In this document: positions 11,137 through 20,997 of the stretch, one piece after another
Numbering within the stretch: the stretch's first letter is position 1
How the letters are laid out: the number at the start of each line of letters is the position of its first letter
NCBI GenBank assembly: GCA_047967505.1
Contig: CM106539.1
DNA from: Dipteris shenzhenensis
Lineage: Eukaryota > Polypodiophyta > Polypodiopsida > Gleicheniales
Length of the DNA stretch: 64,000 nt
Direction: 5' to 3' (one strand)
Notes under the pieces: generated by a model
What the model saw: only the letters and a program-made list of their open reading frames with translations
What the model was told of the DNA's origin: nothing
Database searches by the model: none
Program-made: the position numbers and the translations under genes

Positions 11137-14100
11137 ATGGCGCTGTTCTTATCAGTGGCACCCAGCATGCCTCATCTTGCAATTGAGCCTCCATCCTTGG
11201 CCAGAAGGCAACCAGACAGGATAGTATTTTGCACGCTTCCTTGCCCTCTGGCTGCGCATTCGGACACAGACTTTATAGAGCTGAACAGGAGAAGGAAGCC
11301 CAACAACGCCACCCTTGCAGCAGAGGTGCTAGGCGATCTAGTGACCAGCAACGCTTGTCATACGCATACATCAGATTGTCACCATCAGAGTGGCCTTGCT
11401 GGGAAGGAAAACTGCTCACCTAGAAGCTTGCATGAGCAGATCCTTAGTGAGCTTGCTCCAGACACAGATGTTACTACCTATGCCTCGCTCTTGAGGCGTT
11501 GCACCAAAGCCAGGGCCCTGCCTGATGGTGAACGTGTGCATGAGCACATGATCAAGCGTGGATTTGCGGGCGAAAGGTTTTTGAGCAACCTTCTAATCCA
11601 AATGTATAGCAAGTGTGGGAGCCTGCAGCATGCACGTGATGTATTTGACGCATTAATCTATCGGAATTCGTACACTTGGACAATTATGATCTCTGCCTGT
11701 GCCCAGAATGGGCGTGGCAAAGAGGCTTTACGACTGTTTCGTCAAATGCAGGCAGAAGGCTTCGAGCCAAACGAGGTCACCTTCATCTCCATTTTGGGTG
11801 CGTGTGCCAGTGTGGCAGCCTTAGAAGAGGGACGGGAAATGCATGGTACCCTTGTTGCCAACGGATGGGAGTCTGATATTGTTTTGGGGACTGCCCTAGT
11901 CAATTTGTATGGAAAATGCAGGAGCCTGCATGATGCGAGGGCTGTGTTTGAAGAGATGCCACTAAAGAATGTGATCTGCTGGAATGCCATGATAACAGCG
12001 TGTGATCAGGGCGACGAGGCCCTGCAGTTGTTTGGTCGAATGCATGCTGAAGGCTTTGAACCACATAAGATCACCTTCGTCTGCGTTTTGGAAGTGTGTG
12101 CCAGCCTGACAGTCCTAGAAGAGGGTCGAGAGATGCATGCTCTTGTTGCTGGCAACGGATGGGAATCGGATGTTATTGTAACAACATCCCTTGTTAATAT
12201 GTATGGCAAGTGTGGAAGCTTGGATGATGCAAGTGCTGTGTTTGCAGAGATGCCACTCCGAGATGTTGTGGCCTGGAATGCCATGATGGCAGCATACACC
12301 CAGAATGGGCACAGCAAGGAGGCCCTAAAACTCTTGGGTGAAATGCAGGCAGAACACTTTAAGCCAAATGAGATCACGTTCTCCTGTGCTTTGGACGTGT
12401 GTGCCAGTGTGGCAGCCCTAGAAGAGGGTCAAGAGATATATGCAGCTGTCACTGGCAACGGATGGGAGTCAGATGTTGTTGTGGGGAATACCCTCATCAA
12501 TATGTATGGCAAGTGTGGGAGCCTGAATGACGCAACTGCTGTTTTTGCAGAGATGCCACGAAGAGATGTGGTCTCCTGGAATGCCATGATGACAGGCTGT
12601 GCCCAGAATGGGCACACCAAGAAGGCCCTAGAGCTGTTTGTTCAAATGAACACAGAAGGTTTCAAGCCAGGCAAGATCACCTTCATCTGCGTTCTGGATG
12701 CATGTGCCAGTGTGGCAGCCCTAGAAAAGGGACGAGAGATGCATGCCATTATCGCTGGCTATGGATATGAGTTGAACGTTGTTGTGGGGAATAGCCTCGT
12801 GAATATGTACGGTAAGTGTGGGAGCCTGGAAGATGCAAGGGCTGTGTTTATAGAGATGCCAGTAAGGGATGTGGTCTCCTGGAGTGCCATGATGGGTGCG
12901 TGTGCTCAAAATGGGCACGACAAGGAGGCCCTTCGACTGTTTGGTCGGATGCAGGTAGAAGGCTGCAAGCCAAACAAGATTACGTTAATCTGTGTCATGG
13001 ATGCATGTGCCTGTGTGGCAGCCCTAGAAGATGGTCTAGAGATGCATGCGACTATTGCTGGCAGTGGATGGGAGTCCGACATTGTTGTAGGGAATACTCT
13101 TGTCAATATGTATGGCAAGTGTGGGAGCCTGAATGATGCAGGGGCTGTGTTTGCAGAGATGCCGATGTTGGATGTAGTCTCCTGGAATGCCATTATGGCA
13201 GGGTGTTCCCAGAATGGGCACAGTCAGGAAACCCTGCAATTTTTTGGTCGAATGCAGGCAGAAGGCTTTGAGCCAAACCAGATCACCATTATCTGTGCTT
13301 TAGATGCATGTTCCAGTGTGACAGCCCTAGAAGAGGGTCGAGAGATGCATGCTAGGGTTGCTGGCAATGGATGGGAATCAGATCTGGTTGTGGGCAATGC
13401 CCTCATTAATATGTATGGCAAGTGTGGGTGCCTGGATGATGCGGGGGTTGTGTTTGGAGAGATGCCTCTGCAGGATGTGGCTTCCTGGAGTGCCATGATG
13501 GCAACATATGCGCAGAATGGGTACAGCAAGGAGGCTCTTGAACTGTTTGGTCAAATGCAGGCAGAAGGCTTTGTGCCAAACGAGATCACATTCATCTGTG
13601 TCTTGGATGCATGTGCCAGTGGGGCAGCCCTAGGAGAGGGTCGAGAGGTGCATGCTGTTGTTGTTGGCAAAGGATGGGAGTTGGATCTTGTCGTGGGGAA
13701 TACCCTTGTCAATATGTATGGCAAGTGTGGGAGTCTGGATGACAGCAGGACTGTGTTTACAGAGATGCCACTGCAGGATATAGTCTCTTGGAATGCCATG
13801 ATGGCAGCATATGCCCAGAATGGGTATGGCAAGGAGGCCCTACAAATGTTTGGTAAAATGCAGGCAGAAGGCTTCAAGCCAGACAAAGTCACCTTCATCT
13901 GTGTTCTCACTGCATGCAGTCATACAGGTCTAGTTGAGTATGCTAGGCAATACTTCGTCTCTATGGACGGAGAACATGGCATAACCCCCTCAGTTGAGCA
14001 TTATATGTGCATGATTGATATTCTTGGGCGAGGAGGACTATTGGAAGAGGCAGAAAACTTGATCCTCAGCATGCCATTTGAACATGCTGCTCCAGCATGG

Positions 14101-14256
14101 ATGAACTTGCTTTCATCATGCAGAATTCATAGTGATGTGGAGCGAGCAGAGTATGCTGCGAGTCTAGTTTTTGAATTAGCACCAACAAATGCATCACCAT
14201 ATGTCCTGCTTTCAAACATGCATTCGAACGCAGGTGGGTCCGGTGTAGTGAGATGA
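11137..14256 (+). CDS. PLS-class pentatricopeptide-repeat protein, E domain cut short
   Basis: This 1039-codon intronless ORF starts at an ATG in good context (ATGG). The first ~60 residues are Ser/Pro/Arg-containing and look like an organelle transit peptide. From about residue 110 there are eight PPR triplets marked by MYGKCGSL-type S motifs, VVSWNAMMA P motifs and ITFICVLDACASVAALEEG L motifs. It ends with an E1-like block (VEHYMCMIDILGRGGLLEEA, ASPYVLLSNMHSNA). PLS proteins bind organelle RNA, and those ending in E or DYW domains serve C-to-U editing. Here the frame shifts at about 14233-14235 and stops. Reading one frame over from 14235 recovers E2-like EMRKTMTSMDMKKLP to about 14305. 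No DYW domain follows, because copia C begins at about 14325. It may be a recent pseudogene or a truncated but expressed protein. Confidence 0.93.
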   Translation: MALFLSVAPSMPHLAIEPPSLARRQPDRIVFCTLPCPLAAHSDTDFIELNRRRKPNNATLAAEVLGDLVTSNACHTHTSDCHHQSGLAGKENCSPRSLHEQILSELAPDTDVTTYASLLRRCTKARALPDGERVHEHMIKRGFAGERFLSNLLIQMYSKCGSLQHARDVFDALIYRNSYTWTIMISACAQNGRGKEALRLFRQMQAEGFEPNEVTFISILGACASVAALEEGREMHGTLVANGWESDIVLGTALVNLYGKCRSLHDARAVFEEMPLKNVICWNAMITACDQGDEALQLFGRMHAEGFEPHKITFVCVLEVCASLTVLEEGREMHALVAGNGWESDVIVTTSLVNMYGKCGSLDDASAVFAEMPLRDVVAWNAMMAAYTQNGHSKEALKLLGEMQAEHFKPNEITFSCALDVCASVAALEEGQEIYAAVTGNGWESDVVVGNTLINMYGKCGSLNDATAVFAEMPRRDVVSWNAMMTGCAQNGHTKKALELFVQMNTEGFKPGKITFICVLDACASVAALEKGREMHAIIAGYGYELNVVVGNSLVNMYGKCGSLEDARAVFIEMPVRDVVSWSAMMGACAQNGHDKEALRLFGRMQVEGCKPNKITLICVMDACACVAALEDGLEMHATIAGSGWESDIVVGNTLVNMYGKCGSLNDAGAVFAEMPMLDVVSWNAIMAGCSQNGHSQETLQFFGRMQAEGFEPNQITIICALDACSSVTALEEGREMHARVAGNGWESDLVVGNALINMYGKCGCLDDAGVVFGEMPLQDVASWSAMMATYAQNGYSKEALELFGQMQAEGFVPNEITFICVLDACASGAALGEGREVHAVVVGKGWELDLVVGNTLVNMYGKCGSLDDSRTVFTEMPLQDIVSWNAMMAAYAQNGYGKEALQMFGKMQAEGFKPDKVTFICVLTACSHTGLVEYARQYFVSMDGEHGITPSVEHYMCMIDILGRGGLLEEAENLILSMPFEHAAPAWMNLLSSCRIHSDVERAEYAASLVFELAPTNASPYVLLSNMHSNAGGSGVVR
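11590..13900 (+). repeat. 303-nt tandem coding repeat inside the PPR gene
   Basis: The codon for the first residue of each (M/L)YGKC or MYSKC motif lies at 11602, 11905, 12199, 12502, 12805, 13108, 13411 and 13714. The spacing is exactly 303 nt except once (294), where three codons are missing in CDQGDEAL. Each unit is one P-L-S triplet of 101 codons. Units are strongly alike at DNA level, for example AATATGTATGGCAAGTGTGG recurs, which points to repeat duplication or gene conversion. Confidence 0.92.
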
Positions 14257-14321
14257 GAAAGACGATGACGAGTATGGACATGAAGAAATTGCCATGTAGC
14301 ATTATGGGTGCATTGCATCCT

Positions 14322-15161
14322 TGTCAATCTAGCTAGAGGTCTGCTTTCCCTAGTAGACCGTCTGAGTTGCTATGGCTCTACTTGGGGTGTTGCTGGCAAT
14401 TCTTGCTCTTCTTCATCAACCTGTTCTGTAGATGACTGTGAAGTCGATGCTTCTATCTCCTGTGTAGGTGAGGTTTTCCATTCTGATTTCTCATCAAAGA
14501 TTACATCTTTGGAGATAATGACCTTGCGGTTGATGGGATCATACAATTTGTATGCTTTGCTCTCTTCACTATAGCCAGCCATGATGCATTTGCGTGACTT
14601 CGCATCCAATTTCCTGCGATGATCATCATGTATGTGGGCATATGCTATGCAACCAAATATGTGGAGATACCCAATGTGTCGCTTGTGTCCAGTGAATGCT
14701 TCATAAAGAGTCATACCTTGTATCGGTTTGGTAGAAAGCCAATTAAGCAAGTAGTTTGCTGTAGCTATTGCTTCTGCCCAATACTAATTCAAAAGATGCT
14801 TTTCACTAAGTATTGCTCTAGCATTGTCTGCTAAAGTCCCATTCTTCCTTTTAGCTCTTGCATTCTGCTGAGGAGTATCTACACATGTGAATTGTCTTCG
14901 AATGCCGTGATTTCTGCAAAAGTTCATGAATGTTGAAGACATGTATTCACCTCCTCTATCTGATCTCATGACCTTGATCTTTCTGCTTGTCTGATTTTCT
15001 ACCATGGCTTTGAATTCTTGAAATCTAAAAAACACTTCAGATTTCTGTTTCAGAAAGTAGACCCAACAATATCTGTTGTAGTCATCGATGAAAGTCAAGT
15101 AGTAAAGTGAACCATTGATGCTGCGAGTTTGGGCATAACCCCATACATCTGTATGTATCAA
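14322..15161 (-). pseudogene. Copia C integrase, catalytic Glu changed to Lys
   Basis: MIHTDVWGYAQTR carries the first Asp and VMRSDRGGEYMSS the second. The third site reads PQQNARAKRKN where copia integrases have PQQNGVAERKN, so the catalytic Glu is Lys. A stop follows at about 14784, and the domain then continues as MLNWLSTKPIQGMTLYEAF to IISKDVIFDE. The homology ends at RRSTRESRPLARL against the PPR gene. Confidence 0.88.
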
Positions 15162-15173
15162 ATCAAGAATACC

Positions 15174-15850
15174 TCATGCACGAGAGGTACTTCTGACAAA
15201 TTTGGTTTGCTTTTGTTTGCCAAAGCAGCATGCTTCGTAAACTTTTCCAAGAAACTGTAGCTTTGGAATCCCAATTGCCATATTCTGATTCCTGAGATCT
15301 AACAAGTACTTGAAGTTGACATGACCATGTCTCTTGTGCCATTTTGCAGATAGTGGCATTTGTTGCGGTTGAGCTGACATGGCATGCTTATCTGGTACTG
15401 TAGCTAGCATTCTGTATAAGCGTCCTTCCTTGACACCTTTTGCTACTAGTTGACATCTTTTAGATTTGTCTCTGATAGTGCATTCATCATCGTCGAAGAT
15501 GACTTTGTAATTGTGTTCTGTCATTTGACCTACTGACAAAAGGTTCTTGCTGAGCTTCAGAACATAGAGCACATCTTTCACCAATCATTTCATACTAGTG
15601 AAATTGTTCATAGGGATAACACCTGTCCCTTGAACCGGATATGGTGTATTGTCTGCTATGTAGATGACATTTTATTGACCTTCTAATGGCTTCATTTCAG
15701 TGAACCATTCCTGATGATTTGTCATGTGAGATGATGCACCGCTGTCGATGTACCAAGGATCCTGTTCCACTTGGTCGACTTGATAGTTGTAATCCTCTTT
15801 GGGATTGAAATCAGTGTCTGGGTGTCTGGGTACACTATATCAGTCTGATG
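15174..15850 (-). pseudogene. Copia C protease and pre-integrase domain
   Basis: WYIDSGASSHMTNHQEW gives the aspartic protease active site (DSGAS). It is followed by VKDVLYVLKLSKNLLSVGQM and KWHKRHGHVNFKYLLDL with CCFGKQKQTKF, the zinc-binding part of pre-integrase. Two in-frame stops lie between the protease active site and the 136-codon ORF that starts at 15584. Confidence 0.87.
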
Positions 15851-16059
15851 CATTTCCTTGCTTGCAAGAAACATATTTCCATGTTCATTTGCAAAATGAC
15901 TGTGACTAGAATGTCCATCACGATGATTTTCTCTGCCTCGAAAATTTCCTCAATTATTGCTGGATTGACTGCCTTGGTTGTACTGCTTCTTGCGGCAATC
16001 TCTTTCATAGTGTCCAAACTTGTGACAGTAGTTGCACTAAATGTTTGACACATTGGCGG

Positions 16060-16961
16060 ATGCATTCCCTCATCCTTGAAATCTTCCTTGGTTGGAATGA
16101 TTTCCTCTTTGCTGATTCTAACGTTGTTGAGGATGATGCTGATGCTGATTTTGATTTTGTTGACTTTGATTTTGTTGCTGATGATGACCACTTTTTTGAT
16201 ATGATCTACCTCTGCCACTGCGTTTGCTTCTGTCTGAAGCTGTGAATGCCTGATCATTAGAATGACCTTTTCGAGCTTGAATAGCTTGAGTCCTGAGTTC
16301 TTCAATCAAGTAGAACTGACTAAAGTTCTTCCAGTGTCGAAATTTGCCATTGGATGGCAATACTCTGGACTAGATTCTCGTATCCCTCTCCTACTCCGTT
16401 CAGAATGACTCGAACCATTTCTGCAGAGTTCATAGTCTCTCATGCTACTGCAAGTAGATTGTTGTAGTCTTTTATGCGGAGTACATAAGCATGACCGGTT
16501 TCACTGCTGTTGCGGAAACTTTGGTTGATCTGGTTTCTCAGTGTGAGAATCCTAGATGTGTTCTTGGACTCGTAGAGAGTTGCAAACATATCCCATGCTT
16601 CTTTCGATGTCTTGACTGTGTTGAGCTGTCCTAGCATGACATCTTGCACATTCTGCTAGATCAGATGATAAGCGTACTTGTCTTTCTTATCCCATTCTGC
16701 TTGAGCTCGGGCAATGGTAGGATCTACTACTGGTGCGAAAACTGTTTGTGTAGTTGTAGATCCCATTACTGGTGCTGTAACAACAGGTGGAGTAGAGCTA
16801 CTAGTGGCTGGATTGTCCAATGGTCTAGGTGTAGACCAATCGACATACTCCCATTTGTCCTGAAGTACAAGAATGGTCTCCATTCGATATTTCCATGTAC
16901 CATAATTGGAGTTGTCTAACTTAGCAGATGCCTCCAGATTGAGGTTGCTAGTCGTAGACAT
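16060..16961 (-). pseudogene. Copia C gag with CCHC knuckle
   Basis: The start MSTTSNLNLEASAKLDNSNY is followed by GTWKYRMETILVLQDKWEYV, the standard copia gag opening. Later pieces read TSKEAWDMFATLYESKN, then a basic Arg/Gln/His-rich stretch and the zinc knuckle CNYCHKFGHYERDC just below 16,060. Gag forms the virus-like particle and binds element RNA. The frame is broken at 16656 and 16440 and again before the knuckle. Confidence 0.85.
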
Positions 16962-17263
16962 GGTGCAAGAAATGTACTCAAAAGTGTCGTGAAAATCTCT
17001 GTATGAATCAACTGTGAATACACTGACTGTGCCAAGTGAAATCTCTGAACCATCGGTGAAGATAGAACTGCAATATATATAATCTGATCTGTATTACAAG
17101 GCTTGTGGCAATGATGCCGGGAATAGCCAAGAGGCTTTACAAGGTTGAAATGATGTGCAGGATGCCATCAGATAGCCGAATAGGCTTTACAATGGTGGCA
17201 TGTGTGTGTGAAATCAAGTGCTATCTGCCCATTGAAAAAATCTACAATGTCTCTATACTCTCT

Positions 17264-17645
17264 GAAGTCTGCGCACTGAACTGATGAACGTAAGGTTTTA
17301 GGTAATGTAATGATGTGAAACCATATGTGAGCGTATGGTTTGACTATGAGTAGGTACTATTTCAGGAATGGATTAGATTGGCAACTTGGGAAAATTCAAA
17401 GCGTCCCCTCTATGGTGATCTAGTCTACTCTGATCTAGATCTATACCAACCGATGAAGTCTGCGCACTGAACTGATGAACGTAAGGTTTCAGGTAATGTA
17501 ATGATGTGAAACCATATGTGAGCGTATGGTTTGACTATGAGTAGGTACTATTTCAGGCATGGATTAGATTGGCAACTTGGGAAAATTCAAAGCGTCCCCT
17601 CTATGGTGATCTAGTCTACTCTGATCTAGATCTATACCAACCGTC
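17264..17645. repeat. 191-bp direct tandem duplication
   Basis: The unit starting GAAGTCTGCGCACTGAACTG occurs at 17264 and again at 17455. I count only a couple of substitutions (GTTTTAGG/GTTTCAGG, AGGAATGG/AGGCATGG), so the duplication is recent compared with the rest of the element. Confidence 0.92.
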
Positions 17646-18084
17646 AATCGATGAAAGAATAACAAATAATTCCTTTTCTTTTATTCTTTTTAAGTGCTGG
17701 GTTAGATGCGTCGATGTAGAGGCAAATGTGCGTGAAGGAAGTGGTTTTGTCGGCGAGGCTCAAATGTGAGTGTAACTTGCACCAAAATGTGCGCATGATG
17801 TGACAAGCACGTAGAGCATAAAAAAATGAGTGACTTTCCTTTTTGGAGTGCCCTCAAATTCTTCCTGGATCAAGAGATACGGCTTGATCTAGGTGGAGGG
17901 GCAAAAGGAGTGCAAATGGTGCTCAATGATGATGTGTCATTGTGGGTCACATGCAGTGATGATGTGGCAATGTGCCTAGAAAAAGGTGTGCCAGTGGAGC
18001 CTGTGCTGAGGTGGCAGGAGTGGTCACATGAAGTGACTGTGGAGCACTGTGTGTGCCTACAGAGGTTAGTGCTGATTGGACAAC

Positions 18085-18400
18085 TGAGGTGGCACTATTG
18101 AGGTGGCATAGATGATGATGTCAATAGGTGACATGGTAATGATGACATGGTAGATGATGACATGGCACAAGTGATGTGGCAGATGATGTGGCACAAGTGA
18201 TGTGGTAGATGATGTGTCACTGATGATCTGGTAGTGGTGATGTGGCATTGGTGATGTGATAGCTGATGTGGCAGTTAGTGATGATGTGGTAGATAAGGTG
18301 ATGTGGTAAGTTGACTACCTTGATGATGTGGAATGATAATGTTGCTGACGTGGTGAATACAGTGACACGTGGCCAGATAGGGGTGTCTGATGAGGTGGCG
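18085..18400. repeat. GATGATGTGGCA degenerate minisatellite
   Basis: Units such as TGATGATGTGGCA, GTGATGTGGCA and AGATGATGTGGCA recur about 20 times with variable length. The region lies in the copia C leader, and scattered TGATGTGGCA-type units also occur upstream from 17,925. Confidence 0.75.
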
Positions 18401-19852
18401 AGTGGATAAGTGCCACGCGTCGCTTGGAGAACCCTTGGGTGAGGGGATGAGACAAGTGATGGAATCATATGATAATCGACAAAATCTTCATAAATTCCAT
18501 CACCGAATTTCTTGAGAGGTGTCGTTGGTGGTACTACTGAAGAGATGTTGTGAGCCTTTTGTGGTAGGCACTGTTGGAGTAGGGCTGGCTATTGGAAGGC
18601 TGCTATGGCTCTGTGGGAGAGCAACCTGTTGGCTTGTATAGCTGCTTGAAGGAGGTCGACTTGCTTGAAGGAGGCATTTGAGGCTTGGAGCCTAGTTGCA
18701 GTTGATTGCAGTCGCGATGCTCGTGGCTTGAGGAAACGGTTGTTGAGGATTGTTGGTGGTGGCTAGTAGCCTGGCTAGCTATGTTTGGAGGCTTTCATTG
18801 AAAGCACTATAGTCCGGTGTGGAGGCAAGCTCGTTGGAGGATCGTTGTGTGCATGTTTTGAAGCTGATGGCAATGGAGCGTCGTTGCAGCTGGCTCAAGA
18901 GATCCGAGGGGTCATTGAAGCTTTAGTTGGAGCTACTATTGGAGTTCGCAGTCCAAGTCACAGGCATCTCCAATCCTTGACGAATTCGATTATCGTGTTC
19001 CCACAGTTTTGCTTGCAACAAACGCAACTGGCACTGCTTGATTGCGTTGATAGGCAGTTGGATTTGAGGACCCAAGTTGGTGTTGCGTTGATCAGTGTTG
19101 CAGCCCTCAGCCGTCCGAGCTGAGGGGAGGGGAACGAGGGAGGTGCTTAGGTTGTTGATGGCACAGCGTTGAAGTCTTCACGGTCATTACATTAGATGTG
19201 TGAGCTCCTTGGTTGAACCTTTTGCCAACCGATGATAGGTGGTTGCATGAGTTGCTCTTGCTGGAGACGTAGCTTGTTCGGAAGCTGACTTGAAGGTCTC
19301 CAACGTCAAATTTGATGCAAAGAATAACTCTCTATCGCACACACAGTTAAGGGATCTCAGGGAGTAGTTGTAGAAGGTAGAGCTTCGGGCTCTCTCTCCC
19401 TCTCAAACAATGAAATCAAACAATACTTGTCTCTCAATGCACACTACTCTTTCTTTCTCTTAAAGGATCTCTCTCTCTCAAGTGAAATCGAAGAACAATA
19501 CTTAGCTTTGTAGTGCAGATTCTAGAAACCTTTAGTCTCCTTGGTTCGCAAGATAGAAGAAACTATGGGGCTCTCCCTCTCCCTTAAAGCTCACTAAAAA
19601 ACTCAGTCTCTCCCTATCTTTCTCACAAGCACAATGGATATCCTCACAAAGAACTCAAGAAATGAATGTAAAACTCTCTCTTTCAATAGATCTCTCACAA
19701 ACTATCGAAAGAGATGAACGGAAATCCTATGGATGGAATTTCTTCGAATGAACGAAAATTTTCTATCACTCTATGATAGTGAATGGAACACTCAATCTCT
19801 CGATCTCTCGATCTCACACTTGGATCGCAATGCCTCAGCGGAAGGCAAGGGA

Positions 19853-19864
19853 GCTCTGATACCA
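19853..19864 (-). promoter_or_regulatory. Primer-binding site of copia C
   Basis: On the minus strand this reads TGGTATCAGAGC, complementary to the 3' end of plant initiator Met-tRNA. It starts directly after the LTR end ...TTTTGTCA, as expected for a copia 5' LTR, and fixes the element's orientation. Confidence 0.92.
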
Positions 19865-20121
19865 TGACAAAATATGAAGAGGGGAGAGGAGAAAAGTGGA
19901 GATGAGGAGAGAGGGCACAGCTAGAGAGCACACCACAAATTACTCATTGTACACTAGATTTAGTTGAAAAAATAGAATATATACAAACCCATTTAGGTTT
20001 AGGGTTAGGGGATCTAACCCTTTCCTTTATAGCACTCTATAAGGTTAGTGCTATGCACATACGATCACGTGATGGTGCTATGCACACATGATTAGATGAT
20101 GTTGAGCGTGAACTCTCAACA
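19865..20121 (-). repeat. 5' LTR of copia C (257 bp) with telomere-like box and TATA
   Basis: On the minus strand it runs TGTTGAGAGTTCA...CATATTTTGTCA. It matches the LTR at 37284-37540 along its full length, equal in size, with about 13 differences by hand count. It contains CCCTAACCCTAAACCTAAA about 10 bp upstream of TGTATATAT, a likely promoter. The 5 bp outside it (AATGG in element sense) do not match the 5 bp after the 37.5-kb LTR (CCCCT). Confidence 0.92.
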
Positions 20122-20124
20122 CCA

Positions 20125-20730
20125 TTGAATGTCAAAGATTTTGCATTGCTTCAGATCTACTTTAGCATGCCATTTTTCCTCTTGCTTTTTTAAACAGTTT
20201 AGGCCTCATAGCACTTGTTTGGGGATCACTAGGAAGTCCATTTTGGTGACATGTATGGTAAGAGGATGTAAACCATACTTATAGGTTTAATCCCAAACTT
20301 TTATTTTTTCCCAGAGAAAAGGAAATTCTGTTAATGCTTTGAAAAACCAACCATACAAGACAAAAAGGTGCTTACCATGGAAAAAAGACAAAAACCAAAA
20401 CTTGGTTGTTGAAGAACCAGCCTATTTTAGGAGAACCCAACTCACTGCCTAGGGAATCTTCGTATTGAGAATGGTGTAAATTATCGAGGGGTTCACCTCC
20501 CAAAATTTTAGTGTACCAAGTGCATCCAATAAGAGGAGTATTTAAACTCCACTTTTGGAAAAAATTTAACAAGATTACAATAACCGGAGGGGTTCTTTAA
20601 TTCAAGTTTAGAAAAGAATTTGTTAGTTCATTTTAGTAAAGAGGGGTGATTTTATTCGAGGGAAAATTTTAGTTGAGGGACTTTTTAAACACCCCTTGAA
20701 CACACATGATACCTAGGGATTCTTAGTAGT
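20125..20730. other. No gene recognised between LTR fragments
   Basis: AT-rich sequence with short ORFs only. No retrotransposon protein motif or hairpin was noticed. Confidence 0.4.
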
Positions 20731-20731
20731 G

Positions 20732-20875
20732 CACCCCTTGAGTGTAAATTGCACCATATCTTATAGGCATTAGCGAAAAACCCTAACCCTAAGGGGTTCT
20801 CATGTATATATTCATCAGTACAACATAGTGTACAGGTAGCTATATCGTGTGCACCTCTGTGTGTGTGTGTGTTAA
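20732..20875 (+). repeat. LTR remnant related to copia D's LTR
   Basis: GTGTAAATTGCACCATA, AAACCCTAACCCTAAGGGG, TGTATATATT, AGTGTAC and TGTGTGCACCTC occur in the same order as in the minus-strand LTR at 27294-27454. It ends at GTTAAC, where gypsy F LTR sequence begins. No primer site follows, so it is a solo or truncated LTR. Confidence 0.7.
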
Positions 20876-20997
20876 CCGCAACCATGGTTAACAGTTCGGG
20901 TACCATGTAAAGTAAGCGAAGATGTAGGAAAGAGTGTGAGGCTTATAATATAATATTTGCCTTGGAGCCAAATGGGCCCAAGTGGTATAGCACCCAT
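20870..20997 (+). repeat. Start of a gypsy F LTR (5' copy, truncated)
   Basis: TGTTAACC...GGTTAACAGTTC, ACCATGTAAAGTAAG and ATGGGCCCAAGTGG match the first 125 bp or so of the LTR at 33335. Homology stops near 20997. It suggests the outer limits of gypsy F at 20870 and 33939, but the truncated copy means this is not proven. Confidence 0.65.

Larger units (their letters stand above)
16962..19852 (-). other. Long leader of copia C between primer site and gag
   Basis: About 2.9 kb without recognisable protein. It contains a recent 191-bp tandem duplication (17264-17645), a GATGATGTGGCA-type minisatellite (about 18090-18400) and CT-rich or TCTC runs near the LTR (19380-19700). Short plus-strand ORFs (17826-18101, 18785-19123) show no motif. 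Copia D has a leader of similar length, and its part nearest gag looks similar, so a long leader appears to be a property of this lineage. Confidence 0.6.
14322..20121 (-). mobile_element. Copia element C, 5' part (LTR, leader, gag, protease, integrase)
   Basis: On the minus strand: 5' LTR (20121-19865), Met-tRNA primer site, a 2.9-kb leader, gag from 16961, a CCHC knuckle, protease, pre-integrase and integrase, ending RRSTRESRPLARL at about 14325 against the PPR gene. RT, RNase H and the 3' LTR are missing on this side. Matching RT-RNase H-LTR sequence of the same LTR family lies at 36.0-37.5 kb in opposite orientation. Internal stops show the element is old. Confidence 0.87.

Noticed and set aside
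11742-13910. Minus-strand ORFs of 60-123 codons across the PPR gene
   Set aside because: They recur with the 303-nt period as antisense shadows of the PPR repeats and have no motif of their own.
20685-20906. Minus-strand 73-codon ORF
   Set aside because: It lies in an LTR remnant and ends in the GTGTGT run; no protein motif.
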